From assembly GCA_021811865.1 (NCBI GenBank), contig JAKAQB010000028.1, forward strand, positions 1-41,009: a stretch of DNA of 41,009 bases, read 5' to 3'. The stretch is from Actinomycetes bacterium. Lineage in GTDB: Bacteria; Actinomycetota; Acidimicrobiia; Acidimicrobiales; Palsa-688. Shown piece by piece: positions 1 through 7,992 of this stretch; positions within the stretch are counted from its first letter, which is position 1, and each line of letters starts with the position of its first letter. Made by a program: the position numbers and the translations under genes. Below the pieces are notes generated by a model that was not told the origin of the DNA, did not search any database, and worked only from the letters and a program-made list of their open reading frames with translations.

Positions 1-222
1 CCCGCCGACACCCCACGGGAGATCTCCTCCCGATCCGCCAAGCTCAACGGTCCACACACCAACCCAGCCACCTCCATGAAGTCGACGGACTCTACCGAGG
101 TGACGCTCCCACCCATTTACGCCGCCCTTGTTGTGGGCGCGGGAGGAATCTGTGCGGCAGGCCTCCTAACCGTCATCCTTAGCCGTCGCCGACGCAGGTC
201 GCGAAGGGGGTCGGTTGCCTAG
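1..222 (+). CDS. C-terminal end of a membrane-anchored protein (partial)
   Basis: Reading frame 1 is open from the first base to TAG at 220-222, giving 73 residues of what is probably a longer protein that begins outside the window. The visible part is a polar Ser/Thr/Pro/Asn-rich stretch, then one hydrophobic segment of about 22 residues (from IYAALVVGAGG to LLTVIL), then a very basic tail (SRRRRRSRRGSVA). This is the layout of a C-terminal single-pass anchor with the basic tail in the cytoplasm, so the missing part would lie outside the cell. No LPXTG motif is present. An internal ATG at 76 could instead start a 48-residue single-span protein, but no ribosome binding site precedes it. Function is not recognisable. 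Confidence 0.55.
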   Translation, partial: PADTPREISSRSAKLNGPHTNPATSMKSTDSTEVTLPPIYAALVVGAGGICAAGLLTVILSRRRRRSRRGSVA

Positions 223-429
223 TGACGCGGTGGGAGGTCGGCTCTGCCCGAGGCTGAGTAGCCCTGGGTTTGACGGAGCATGACAGCGCCCCGGCGTCCG
301 AGCAGACGGCGGTGGCGCAGGGGTTGCAGCAGATGCAGGGCTCGGGCGCCTGGCCGGCAAGCAGCGCCGCCTGCGGCGTATGGCACCAAACGCTCGCCCG
401 GCGTTCACCCGGGAGCGGCCACGGGCACA

Positions 430-435
430 TAGCGT
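430..435 (+). promoter_or_regulatory. Putative -10 box (TAGCGT), leaderless start
   Basis: TAGCGT fits the TANNNT consensus of the main sigma factor and ends 6 nt before the GTG at 442. That spacing would put the transcript start at the start codon, giving a leaderless mRNA. The same arrangement recurs at several other genes in this window. No convincing -35 box is seen. Confidence 0.4.
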
Positions 436-441
436 TGCACC

Positions 442-2070
442 GTGCCCGCCCCCTGGCCCGTCATCGTCCCCGGCCCGCCCGACGAGCGCGGGTGGCGCTC
501 GCTGCGACGAGCCGAGGGCGAGGAGCACCGGGTGCGCACCGATCTCGGCGGCACCCCGCCGTCGGGGACGCTGCGGCCACTGCTGGCGTTGGTGCAGGTC
601 TCGGACCTGCACGTGACAGACGCCCAGTCCCCCGCACGGGCGGAGTTCCTCGACCGGCTCGGCGACGACGACTCGCCGGTGCGGGCCGTGCTCGGCCCGA
701 TCGGGACCTACCGCACCCAGGAGTCCCTCACCGCCCAGGTCGTCGAGGCCATGGCCCGCTCCCTCGGCCGCATCGACGCCGGCCCGGTCACCGGCGAGCC
801 GATCACCTTCACCATCTCCACCGGCGACGCCGCAGACAACGCCCAGCACAACGAGGTGGAGGCGTCCATCACGCTGCTCACCGGTGGCGGCAAGGTCGTG
901 CCCGACTCGGGCGACCCAGCCCGCTGGGAGGGCGTCGGTGCCGCCGAGTGCTACGACCAGCGGTACTGGCACCCCGACGGCACCCCACCGGGCGAAGTGA
1001 TTGACCGGCCCCGGCAGCGGTACGGCTTCCCGCTCGTGCCCGGGCTGCTCGACGCCGCCCGTGCAACGTTCGCCGCCAGCGGCGTCGCCTTTCCCTGGTA
1101 CCCCGTCCACGGCAACCACGACCGGCTGCTGTGCGGGACGGTCGCCGCCAACCGCTTCTACGCCCGCCTGGCGCGCGGCGGTCGCAAGCCGGTCGCCTGG
1201 CCCTCCCGGCTCTCCGTCGATGATCTCGTCGACCTGCTGGAGGCGAGCAGCGAGCGGGACCTGACGCTGTGGCCCGGGCTCGCCGGCGCCCCGACGCGTG
1301 CGGTCGCCGCCGACCCGCAGCGGCGCCTCCTCGGGGGGGAGGAGTGGGTGGCGGCGCACGCCGGCCGTTCGGCGATGCCGGCGACGGCGACCCCGTGGTA
1401 CGCCTTCGACGCCGGCCCGGTGCGCGCCCTCGTCCTCGACACCGTCGACCACGAGGGCGGCTGGCAGGGCTCGCTCGGCGTCGACCAACGGGCGTGGCTG
1501 GAAGCCGAGCTCGAAGCCGCCAGCGACCGCTTCGTCGACGCCGGTGGCCGGGTCCGCACCAGCGGCGGTCCGCACCGGCCGGTGGTGCTGTTCAGCCACC
1601 ACCCCCTGCGCTGCCTGATCAACGAGTGGTCGCCGAGCGGCGCGGAGCGGGTGCTCGCCCCCGAGCTCGCCGGCGTCCTCGCCCGCTACCCGGCGCTCGT
1701 CGCCTGGGTCAACGGCCACACCCACGCCCACAGCATCGTCGCCCACCGCCGCCACCCCTCCCTGGGCGGTGGGTGGTGGGAGGTCACCACCGCCTCCCAC
1801 GTCGACTGGCCGCAGCAGGCACGGATCATCGAGCTGGCCGAGGACGCCGCCGGCCAGCTCGTGCTAGCCGCCACCGTCGTCGACCACGCCGGCTCCCTGC
1901 ACCCCGACGCCGGCGACCTCGGGGAGATCGAGACGCTCGCCGGGTGGTCCCGGTTGCTCTCCGCCAACGACTGGCAACGCCTCAACGAGGCCGGCGCCGT
2001 CGCCGGCGGCGGCCGCCCGGAGGACCGCAACGTGGTGCTGGTCTGCCCAGCGCCGGCGCCGGGGCGCTGA
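442..2070 (+). CDS. TIGR03767-type metallophosphoesterase
   Basis: This 542-residue calcineurin-like phosphoesterase carries the binuclear-metal motifs in order: SDLHVTDAQ (D55, H57), STGDAADNAQ (about 127-135), HGNHD (223-227), FSHHPL (384-389) and GHTHAH (425-430). The stretch after SDLH, including AQSPARAEFLDRL, matches what I know of the TIGR03767 family found in actinobacteria. The substrate is unknown; a phosphate ester or phosphodiester is expected. No signal peptide or Tat motif is seen, so it is probably cytoplasmic. The start is GTG 442, supported by family-like sequence soon after it and by a -10 box 6 nt upstream. It stands alone, followed by a repeat-rich spacer. Confidence 0.85.
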   Translation: MPAPWPVIVPGPPDERGWRSLRRAEGEEHRVRTDLGGTPPSGTLRPLLALVQVSDLHVTDAQSPARAEFLDRLGDDDSPVRAVLGPIGTYRTQESLTAQVVEAMARSLGRIDAGPVTGEPITFTISTGDAADNAQHNEVEASITLLTGGGKVVPDSGDPARWEGVGAAECYDQRYWHPDGTPPGEVIDRPRQRYGFPLVPGLLDAARATFAASGVAFPWYPVHGNHDRLLCGTVAANRFYARLARGGRKPVAWPSRLSVDDLVDLLEASSERDLTLWPGLAGAPTRAVAADPQRRLLGGEEWVAAHAGRSAMPATATPWYAFDAGPVRALVLDTVDHEGGWQGSLGVDQRAWLEAELEAASDRFVDAGGRVRTSGGPHRPVVLFSHHPLRCLINEWSPSGAERVLAPELAGVLARYPALVAWVNGHTHAHSIVAHRRHPSLGGGWWEVTTASHVDWPQQARIIELAEDAAGQLVLAATVVDHAGSLHPDAGDLGEIETLAGWSRLLSANDWQRLNEAGAVAGGGRPEDRNVVLVCPAPAPGR

Positions 2071-2110
2071 GACCGGGGGCCGCCGGCCACGGCGGCCGCT
2101 TCGAAGCCCG

Positions 2111-2162
2111 CCGCCGGAGGCCCGCCGGCCACAGCGGCGGCCGCCGGAGGCCCGCCGGCTAC
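2111..2162. repeat. 30-bp direct repeat in spacer
   Basis: A 22-bp segment beginning ccgccggaggcccgcc occurs at 2111 and again exactly 30 bp later at 2141, with one mismatch. It lies in the GC-rich spacer between the phosphoesterase and the MarR gene, which holds no other recognisable feature. Confidence 0.6.
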
Positions 2163-2330
2163 AAGCCCCCCCCGAAGGCGGCTGCGGCGACCCCCTCCTG
2201 ACGCTCGGTGCACAGAGGGGCCGAAACGGGCCCCAATCCCCCGAGGTGTTCTCAATGCACCGAGGTAACACGGTTCAGTGACCCTGTCGGAGCGGGGTCA
2301 GCGGGCAGCTGTGCAAAGATTGTGGCCGCC

Positions 2331-2924
2331 ATGACGCCAACTCCGGCAAGCGACGTCAAGGCCGGCGGCGCGACCGTGCGCCCCGCCGCCGGCGACCTCG
2401 AGCTCGTGGACGCCTTCATAGCGGCCAGCCGTGCGCTGGTCGCCGTCGCCGCCCGGAGCCTTGCCGGCCTGAGCGAGGAAATCACCCTCCCGCAGTACCG
2501 GGCGCTGATCGTGCTGGCCTCACGCGGCCCTCAACGCGCCGCCGACCTGGCCACCAGCCTCGACGTGACCCCTTCGACCGCCAGCCGCATGATCGAGCGG
2601 CTGGTCCGCAAGCGCCTGGTCGGGCGGACGAGAACCAAGGAGGACCGCCGCACCCTCCGCGTGTACCTGACCCGGGCCGGCCGGGACGCCGTCGGCGCGG
2701 TCACCGACCGTCGCCGAGCGGAGGTGGCGCGGATCCTCGCCGCCATGCCGACGGACAACCGGGCGGCGTTCACCTCCGCTCTGCGTGCCTTCGCCGGCGC
2801 CGCCGGCGAGGTGCCCGAGCAGGACTGGGCGCTCGGCTGGGACGAGGCGGATCGCTCCGGCCTGCAACAGGGCGACGTCGAGGAGGGCACCGTCGAGGGG
2901 GTCGAGCCAGCCCCTCAGGCCTAG
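2331..2924 (+). CDS. MarR family transcriptional regulator
   Basis: This is a 197-residue winged-helix regulator. The HTH region reads LPQYRALIVLASRGPQR, then AADLATSLDVTPSTASRMIE (recognition helix), followed by the wing with RTKEDRRTLRVYLT, the usual MarR DxR pattern. Flanking helices would form the dimer interface that binds ligand in this family. ATG 2331 is chosen because the upstream in-frame extension is not MarR-like and the family starts about 20-30 residues before the first helix. The C-terminus has an acidic, Gly-rich extension. The target is unknown: its right neighbour is a decayed antiporter gene on the other strand, and MarR proteins often control adjacent transporters. Confidence 0.85.
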   Translation: MTPTPASDVKAGGATVRPAAGDLELVDAFIAASRALVAVAARSLAGLSEEITLPQYRALIVLASRGPQRAADLATSLDVTPSTASRMIERLVRKRLVGRTRTKEDRRTLRVYLTRAGRDAVGAVTDRRRAEVARILAAMPTDNRAAFTSALRAFAGAAGEVPEQDWALGWDEADRSGLQQGDVEEGTVEGVEPAPQA

Positions 2925-2956
2925 CTCTGCCTAGCTCTGGCCTGGCTCTGGCCTGC

Positions 2957-3660
2957 TCATGGCGCGCCCTCGAACATCGACTCCAGCGCGTCGTCCTCGC
3001 CTGCCCCCGCCAGGACGGTAACGTCGTCAGCGGCCTCGAGCCGGGTGGAGCCCCGCACGGGGACGGGCTCGCCGCCCCGCACGAGCAGCGTGATCCAGGC
3101 ACCCTCCGGCAAGTCCTGCAGCTCGGCGACCCGCCGGCCTGCCGCCGGCGAGCTGGCGGCGGGCCAACGTACAGCCGGTAGACCCCGTCAGGGCGGTCAC
3201 GGAGGCGCACGCCAAGGGCCCTGGCTCCGGTGGCACCAGCTCCACCGCCAGGCGCACCAGCCGGGCCACCGTGGTGACGAAGCCCCCCTGGACCACGACC
3301 GAGAACGCCACGACGATCACCACGATCCCGTAGAGCCGCCCCGCCCCCGGCAGGTGGGTGGCCAACAGGTATCCGGCAAGCAGGATCGGCACCGCTCCTT
3401 GGAGCCCGGCGAGGAGCACGAAGATCCGTTCCCCGCGGCGCCGCCTGGCCGGGGTGAGGCACAGGTCGACCAGCACCGGGCGGGTGACGGCCAGGAGGGC
3501 GGCGCCGATGGCCACGCCCGGCACCCACACGTCGGGCCGGGTGACGACCCCCAGGTCGACGGTGACCCCGAGGGCTATGAAGGCCACGATCTCGCCGAGG
3601 CTGCCGAGAGCCCCGTGGAACCGCTCGATCTCCTGCTTGAACGGGGCCTCGGGGTGAGCT
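2957..3660 (-). pseudogene. Decayed CPA1/NhaP2-type cation:proton antiporter
   Basis: The minus strand holds the C-terminal third of a potassium or sodium/proton antiporter spread over three frames. Around 3640-3250 it encodes membrane segments including FHGALGSLGEIVAF, VLLAGLQGAVPILLAG and YGIVVIVVAFSVVVQGG. It then continues in a second frame (about 3250-3170). It ends in a third frame with a TrkA-C-like domain (RVAELQDLPEGAWITLLV to ALESMFEGAP), stop at 2957-2959. At least two frameshifts are needed, and roughly the first 250 residues expected for the family are missing. The broken 5' end abuts a decamer repeat array and a long palindrome. The frameshifts alone could be sequencing errors, but the missing N-terminus argues for real decay. 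Confidence 0.75.
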
Positions 3661-3740
3661 GTTGGCGGCGCCCCCGGCTGAACGACGCCGGCTGGAGCCA
3701 CCAGCGCCGGCGCCATAGCCGCACCAGCACCGAGACGCCT

Positions 3741-3804
3741 TCCCGAGCATCCCGAGCATCCCGAGCATCCCGAGGCATCCCGAGGCATCCCGAGGCATCC
3801 CGAG
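3741..3804. repeat. Short tandem array (9- and 10-bp units)
   Basis: Three copies of tcccgagca (3741-3767) are followed by three of tcccgaggca (3768-3797) and a partial unit. The one-base change of unit length within the array is typical of replication slippage. The array lies 11 bp to the left of the palindrome at 3816. Confidence 0.85.
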
Positions 3805-3815
3805 TGAAGATCGTC

Positions 3816-3862
3816 AACTGTGAGTGAAAAGTACACAGTCTGTGTACTTTTCACTCACAGTT
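3816..3862. repeat. 47-bp near-perfect palindrome, family 1 copy 1
   Basis: Two 23-nt arms (3816-3838 and 3840-3862) are perfect reverse complements separated by a single base (T3839). The arm contains ctgtgagtgaaaagtacaca. A second copy occurs at 17027-17069, and the bases cgtcaa just left of the arm are shared too. It sits 157 bp downstream of the acyltransferase 3' end. The AT content is higher than its surroundings. It could form a hairpin in RNA from either strand or bind a dimeric protein; there is no U-tract after the stem. Confidence 0.85.
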
Positions 3863-4019
3863 CGGTCTGCCGACCGTGACGGGACCGCTCCCCGCCGGCC
3901 GCCAGCCGGCCGCCAGCCCGCCAGCCGTCCCCACTCGCCCACCGCCAGCCCACAACCCGCCCCCCCACCACCGCCGGCCCAGCCGGTCTGCCCCACCGGG
4001 AGGGGTGGGCGCCTGCTAC

Positions 4020-6494
4020 TCAGCCCTTGTACGCCGGCAGGTACCAGTTCGGCGCCGCCTTTACGACGCAGTCGGCCCCGGTCGCGGACGGCCCCCGAGC
4101 CGGGAAGGCGGCCGCCAATGCGTCGGCGAAAGCCGCCGCCCTCTTCGCCGAACCGGCGGAGGTGTAGTGGACCCCGTCGGAGATGAACCACGACGGCTGA
4201 GCGAGAGAGGCCCAATCGAAGACGGCGAGGTTGGGGTACGCCCGGCATGCCTGGACAAGAGCCCGGTTCCAGCGCTTCATGTTGGCTTCGGCGTAGGGAC
4301 CGCTGCTGAGCAGTGACACGGCGTCGACCCAGAGGACCGGCTGGTTCCCGATCACCGACATCATCCGCTGGATCCGCTGGGCGTCCCCCACGTTGGAGCC
4401 GACGTAGACGTCGGCGGCGTCGTTGGTGCCGAGGGCGACGACCCAGCAGCCGTGATAGCCGCTTCGGACCAGGCCCTGCGCCACCGTCTGACCGTTCGGC
4501 TGACCATCGAGCGTCTCGACGATGGACCGCCCGCCGGAGATCTCCATGGTCGAGTGGATGGCGCCGACCCGGGCATACTGGGCGCCGAGGCGCTGTGCCG
4601 GGTCGGGGAGGTACGCCGGCGAGACCAGGCTCTCCGAGGTCGAGTCTCCGATGTGGACCACCTGGGTGCACCGGGTCCGCGACGGCGCCGGCGACACCGC
4701 GCCCGCCGGCGTCCCGACAGGAGCGCCGGCGGACCCGCCCCGCCCAGCCACGCCCCTACCAGCCACGCCCCGCCCAGCCACGCCCCTACCAGCCACGCCC
4801 CTACCAGCCACGCCACCACCCACCAGGCCGACCCCGCGGCCCGCCGGCAGCCGGCCGGCCCCGCCACCGGGCGGCGTGGAGGGCGGGGCGGTCACAGCGG
4901 TCGTGACCGGGGAGGAGATGGGCAACGTCGCCGAGCTCGACACGGCCGCCGGCGTAGGAAGGTGTGGGATGGCAACGACGGCGGCCGCGATCACGGCGCT
5001 CACCGACACGGCGACCAGCACCATGCCTGGCCGCGGACGGGCGAACGGCTTGGGCCGGCGCCACTGGATCCCCGGGACGCGGCCAGAGCGGGCGGGTGTC
5101 TCCACGAGGCGCCAGGACAGCTCCGCCAGCGCCAGCGTGACGGCGACCTGAGCCAGGTCCCGGATGACGCCGGGCGGGGCGCTGCCCTTCGGATCGGTCA
5201 GGATGATGACCGGGTAGTGCCACAGGTAGATGGCGTAGGAACGCGAGCCGACCCAGCGTAGGGGCGCCCACCCGAGCGCGCGCCCGACCCGGGTGGCGGG
5301 GTGGGCGACGGCGGCGACCACCATGACGGTGGCGAGCGACAGCAGCACCATGCCGTACGGGTACAGGAACGGCGAGTACTGATCGGTCTGCCACATGAGG
5401 ACGCCGATGCCTGCCAGCCCGGCGACGCCCAGCGCCTCGAGCGCCAGCCGTGCTCCCCCGCCGATGCGCTCCGACAGCTCACGGCTGGGCCACAGCATCG
5501 CCAAGGCGGCGCCGAGCAGCAGGCCGAAGGCGCGTGTGTCCGTCCCGTCGTACAGCCTCGACGGGTTGAAGCCGGGATGGTAGAGGAGGGCCATCTCGAC
5601 GGCCGAGGCGGCTGCCAGCACCACGGTGGCGACAGCGAGAGCGGCGAGAGAGCCGCTGCCGACGACGCCAGGAGCGGTCACCCGGGCGGCAGGCTCCCCC
5701 GCGCCGGCGTGCAGCGTGCGGCCGCTGAGAAGGTTGCCGAGGGCATGCAAGTCGGCTCCGCGCCGGGCCGGCGCCACGACCCTCGATGCCGCCACACCAC
5801 CCGCCACCGCCACACGCGCCACCGCCACACCACCCGCCGGCCAGGAACCCGCCCCCACCGCCACACCACCCGCCGGCGCCACCGCCCGACCCGCCCCGCT
5901 ACCCGCGACGGCCGCCCCGCTACCCGCCACTGCCGAGCGGCTGCCCGCCACTGCCGAGCGGCTACCCGCCACCGCCGAGCGCCGCCACCGGGTCACCGCC
6001 GCCAGCCCCAACGCCAGCAGCCACGGCCACACCAGGTAGAACTGCTCCTCGACCGACAGCGACCACAGGTGCCCGAGCGGCGACGGCGGCCCGAACCTGG
6101 CGAAGTACGACACGTGCTGCGCTATCAGCCACCAGTTGGCCACGTAGAAGACCGAGGCGATCGCCTGGCCCTGCAGCGCCCCCAACTCGTGTGGGTCGGC
6201 GAGCGCGACCCACACGATCACGACCGGCAGCATCACGAACAGGGCAGGCAGCAGGCGCCGGGCGCGGTGCACCCAGAAGGTGCGCAGTTGCAGGGTGCCG
6301 GTGGAGCGCCAGGAGGTGAGCAGGAGGTCGGTGATCAGATAGCCGCTCATGGGGAAGAACACGCCGACACCGAGCAGCCCTCCCGGCAGCCATGACACGC
6401 CAAGGTGGTAGGCGATGACGGCCAGGACCGCGATGGCGCGCAGCCCGTCCAACCCCGGCATGTAGCGCTGCGATTTCGTCAGCGGACGCGGCAT
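4020..6494 (-). CDS. Acyltransferase-3 (OafA/YrhL type) fused to SGNH hydrolase domain
   Basis: This 824-residue protein is expected to move an acyl (often acetyl) group across the membrane onto a cell-surface polysaccharide. The N-terminal acyltransferase-3 domain shows the family landmarks: GLDGLRAIAVLAVIAYH (H30), FWVHRARRLLPAL and HLWSLSVEEQFYLVWP (142-157). YDGTDTRAFGLLLGA follows at 315-329. The C-terminal SGNH domain has GDS (S618), GTND (689-692) and DGVH (D773, H776), which supply the catalytic Ser-Asp-His. Two low-complexity inserts are unusual: residues about 172-275 within the membrane domain (SAVAGSR repeats), and a GRGVA repeat linker before the SGNH domain. ATG 6494 is the natural start, since the family motif follows at once. 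It is monocistronic. Confidence 0.88.
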   Translation of the reverse strand: MPRPLTKSQRYMPGLDGLRAIAVLAVIAYHLGVSWLPGGLLGVGVFFPMSGYLITDLLLTSWRSTGTLQLRTFWVHRARRLLPALFVMLPVVIVWVALADPHELGALQGQAIASVFYVANWWLIAQHVSYFARFGPPSPLGHLWSLSVEEQFYLVWPWLLALGLAAVTRWRRSAVAGSRSAVAGSRSAVAGSGAAVAGSGAGRAVAPAGGVAVGAGSWPAGGVAVARVAVAGGVAASRVVAPARRGADLHALGNLLSGRTLHAGAGEPAARVTAPGVVGSGSLAALAVATVVLAAASAVEMALLYHPGFNPSRLYDGTDTRAFGLLLGAALAMLWPSRELSERIGGGARLALEALGVAGLAGIGVLMWQTDQYSPFLYPYGMVLLSLATVMVVAAVAHPATRVGRALGWAPLRWVGSRSYAIYLWHYPVIILTDPKGSAPPGVIRDLAQVAVTLALAELSWRLVETPARSGRVPGIQWRRPKPFARPRPGMVLVAVSVSAVIAAAVVAIPHLPTPAAVSSSATLPISSPVTTAVTAPPSTPPGGGAGRLPAGRGVGLVGGGVAGRGVAGRGVAGRGVAGRGVAGRGGSAGAPVGTPAGAVSPAPSRTRCTQVVHIGDSTSESLVSPAYLPDPAQRLGAQYARVGAIHSTMEISGGRSIVETLDGQPNGQTVAQGLVRSGYHGCWVVALGTNDAADVYVGSNVGDAQRIQRMMSVIGNQPVLWVDAVSLLSSGPYAEANMKRWNRALVQACRAYPNLAVFDWASLAQPSWFISDGVHYTSAGSAKRAAAFADALAAAFPARGPSATGADCVVKAAPNWYLPAYKG
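4741..4815. repeat. 15-bp tandem repeat inside acyltransferase gene
   Basis: Five 15-bp units of the type ctaccagccacgccc encode the GRGVA/GVAGR linker repeats on the minus strand. The unit is a multiple of three, so copy-number change keeps the frame. Confidence 0.85.
5899..5982. repeat. 21-bp tandem repeat inside acyltransferase gene
   Basis: Four 21-bp units beginning ctacccgcc (the first degenerate) encode the SAVAGSR heptapeptide repeats on the minus strand. They form the start of a roughly 100-residue insert that ordinary family members lack. Confidence 0.85.
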
Positions 6495-6585
6495 GAGCCG
6501 TTCCCCTCACCCTCACTCCGACCTACTACCGCTCCTGAGACGCCCGCGGAACCAGCGAGGTTCCCTCCCCGCCTCCAACCACAGA

Positions 6586-7542
6586 CTAGAGGTCCGGCGG
6601 GACGCCCGGTTCCGGCGTGAGGACCTCCGCACCGCCGTCGGTGACGAGCACCGTGTGCTCGTACTGCGCCGAACGCCGCCCGTCCGCCGTCACCGCCGTC
6701 CACCCGTTGTCCCACATCTTCTCCCGCCAGGTCCCCAGTGTGATCATGGGTTCGACGGTGAAGATCATGCCCGGTTGCATCACGGTGCGGGCATCGGGCG
6801 TGAAGTAGTGGGGGATGCTCGGCGCCGTGTGGAAGGCCTCCCCTATGCCGTGCCCGACGAAGGTCCGCACCACCCCCATCCCGTTGGCGTGGGCGTGCTC
6901 CTCTATTGCCCGGCCGATGTCGGAGACGGGCCGCCCCGGGTGCACCGCGGCGATGCCGAGATCGCGGCAGCGGCGGGTGACCTGCACGAGGCGGCGGCTT
7001 TCGGCATCGACGTCGCCTGCGAGGAACATGGCGCTGCAGTCCCCGTGGACGCCGTCGAGGAAGGCCGTCACGTCCACGTTGACGATGTCGCCGTCCGCCA
7101 GCGGCTGGTCGTCGGGGATGCCGTGGCAGATGACCTCGTTGACCGAGGTGCAGATCGACTTGGGGTATCCGTGGTAGTTGAGGGTGCTCGGGTAGGCGCC
7201 CCGCTCCAGGTAAGCCTCGTGGGCAACCCGGTCGAGCTCGTCGGTCGTGACGCCGGGGGCGACGGCGGCGCCGGTCACGGCCAGGACCTCGGCGGCGACC
7301 TGGCCGGCCCGCCGCACGCGGGCGATGACGTCCGCCGACTTCACCATCGCCTCGTCCCGCCGGCGGGGCTGGCCGCTGTCGGCGTATTCGGGGCGGCCGA
7401 TGGCGGCGGGCACGGCGAGCATGGGCGTGACCCGACCGGGCCGCACCCTGCCCTCGGTGCCCTTGTGGCAGCGCTTGTACTTGCGGCCGCTGCCGCACCA
7501 GCACGGTTCGTTAGACTTGACGGTGACGTCGGTGCCCCTCAT
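6586..7542 (-). CDS. map: Type I methionine aminopeptidase with SEC-C motif
   Basis: This 318-residue enzyme removes the initiator methionine from new proteins in the cytosol. The pita-bread fold ligands are all present: D157 (VNVDVT), D168 (HGDCS), H231 (VGHGIGE), E264 (TVEPM) and E295 (QYEHTV), with substrate-side H140. The N-terminus carries a SEC-C zinc motif, CWCGSGRKYKRCH (C14, C16, C25, H26), which in other proteins helps dock on ribosomes or SecB-like partners. ATG 7542 is chosen because it precedes this motif and overlaps the stop of the epimerase gene (ATGA), suggesting translational coupling. A much longer open frame reaching back through the thiolase antisense is not coding. Confidence 0.93.
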   Translation of the reverse strand: MRGTDVTVKSNEPCWCGSGRKYKRCHKGTEGRVRPGRVTPMLAVPAAIGRPEYADSGQPRRRDEAMVKSADVIARVRRAGQVAAEVLAVTGAAVAPGVTTDELDRVAHEAYLERGAYPSTLNYHGYPKSICTSVNEVICHGIPDDQPLADGDIVNVDVTAFLDGVHGDCSAMFLAGDVDAESRRLVQVTRRCRDLGIAAVHPGRPVSDIGRAIEEHAHANGMGVVRTFVGHGIGEAFHTAPSIPHYFTPDARTVMQPGMIFTVEPMITLGTWREKMWDNGWTAVTADGRRSAQYEHTVLVTDGGAEVLTPEPGVPPDL

Positions 7543-7937
7543 TCCTGCACCAGCTCGATCAGTGTGCCGAAGCTCGACTTCGGATGGAGAAAGGCCACGC
7601 TGGTCCCACGGGACCCAGGCCGGGGGCGCTCGTCTATTGGCGTGGCGCCCGCTGCCACCGCGGCTGCCAGCGCCTCCATGCAGTTTTCGACGCGGTAGCC
7701 GACGTGGTGGAGGCCCTCCCCCCGGCGCTCGAGGAAGCGGGCCACGGGCGAGTCGGGGCGGCTCGGGGTGAGCAGCTGGACGTACGAGTCGGCCACGGCG
7801 AGGAGGGCCTCCTCGACGCCGTCGTGCTCCACGACCTCCCGGTGGGAGACCGTCGCCCCCAACGCCTCCCGGTACCACCCCACAGCGGCATCGAGGTCCC
7901 GCACGGCGATGGCGACGTGGTCCAACTCGGTCAACAC
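7539..7937 (-). CDS. mce: Methylmalonyl-CoA epimerase (VOC family)
   Basis: This 132-residue VOC protein fits methylmalonyl-CoA epimerase, which interconverts the R and S forms of methylmalonyl-CoA in propionate metabolism. Seen are LDHVAIAVRDLDAA near the start (first metal His), LGATVSHREVV, SPVARFLERRGEGLHHVGYRV (second His), DERPRPGSRGTSVAFLHP and the C-terminal IELVQ (metal Glu). The length matches the family. GTG 7937 is preferred because a TACGAT box ends 7 nt upstream and the longer frame would run into the divergent thiolase gene. It overlaps map by 4 bp downstream. Confidence 0.88.
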   Translation of the reverse strand: MLTELDHVAIAVRDLDAAVGWYREALGATVSHREVVEHDGVEEALLAVADSYVQLLTPSRPDSPVARFLERRGEGLHHVGYRVENCMEALAAAVAAGATPIDERPRPGSRGTSVAFLHPKSSFGTLIELVQE

Positions 7938-7944
7938 CCCCGCG

Positions 7945-7950
7945 ATCGTA
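7945..7950 (-). promoter_or_regulatory. Putative -10 box (TACGAT) of the epimerase-map operon
   Basis: On the minus strand TACGAT (TANNNT) ends 7 nt before the GTG at 7937, implying a leaderless transcript. The whole divergent spacer to the thiolase start is only 55 bp. Confidence 0.45.
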
Positions 7951-7992
7951 GACTTCCCCCCGATCCGATTGCCCCTCGAGGAGGATGCCCTC

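Larger units (their letters stand above)
3661..4019. other. Gene-free spacer rich in repeats
   Basis: No gene is seen here. From left to right it holds a GC-rich remnant, the 9/10-bp repeat array (3741-3804), the 47-bp palindrome (3816-3862) and a C-rich tract with a partial 14-bp repeat of gccggccgccagcc (about 3892-3920). The tract leads to the 3' end of the acyltransferase. Confidence 0.6.

Noticed and set aside
370..420. cccggcgttcacccggg hairpin before the phosphoesterase as a terminator
   Set aside because: The stem is short, no U-tract follows, and it lies just before a start codon rather than after a gene.
166..1800. 544-codon open frame antisense to the metallophosphoesterase
   Set aside because: It mirrors codon bias of the true gene on the other strand, has no recognisable domain and reads as Gly/Arg/Val-rich filler.
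3824..4186. ORF starting in the palindrome and running into the acyltransferase 3' end
   Set aside because: Arg/Pro-rich with no domain and overlapping the conserved SGNH C-terminus on the other strand.
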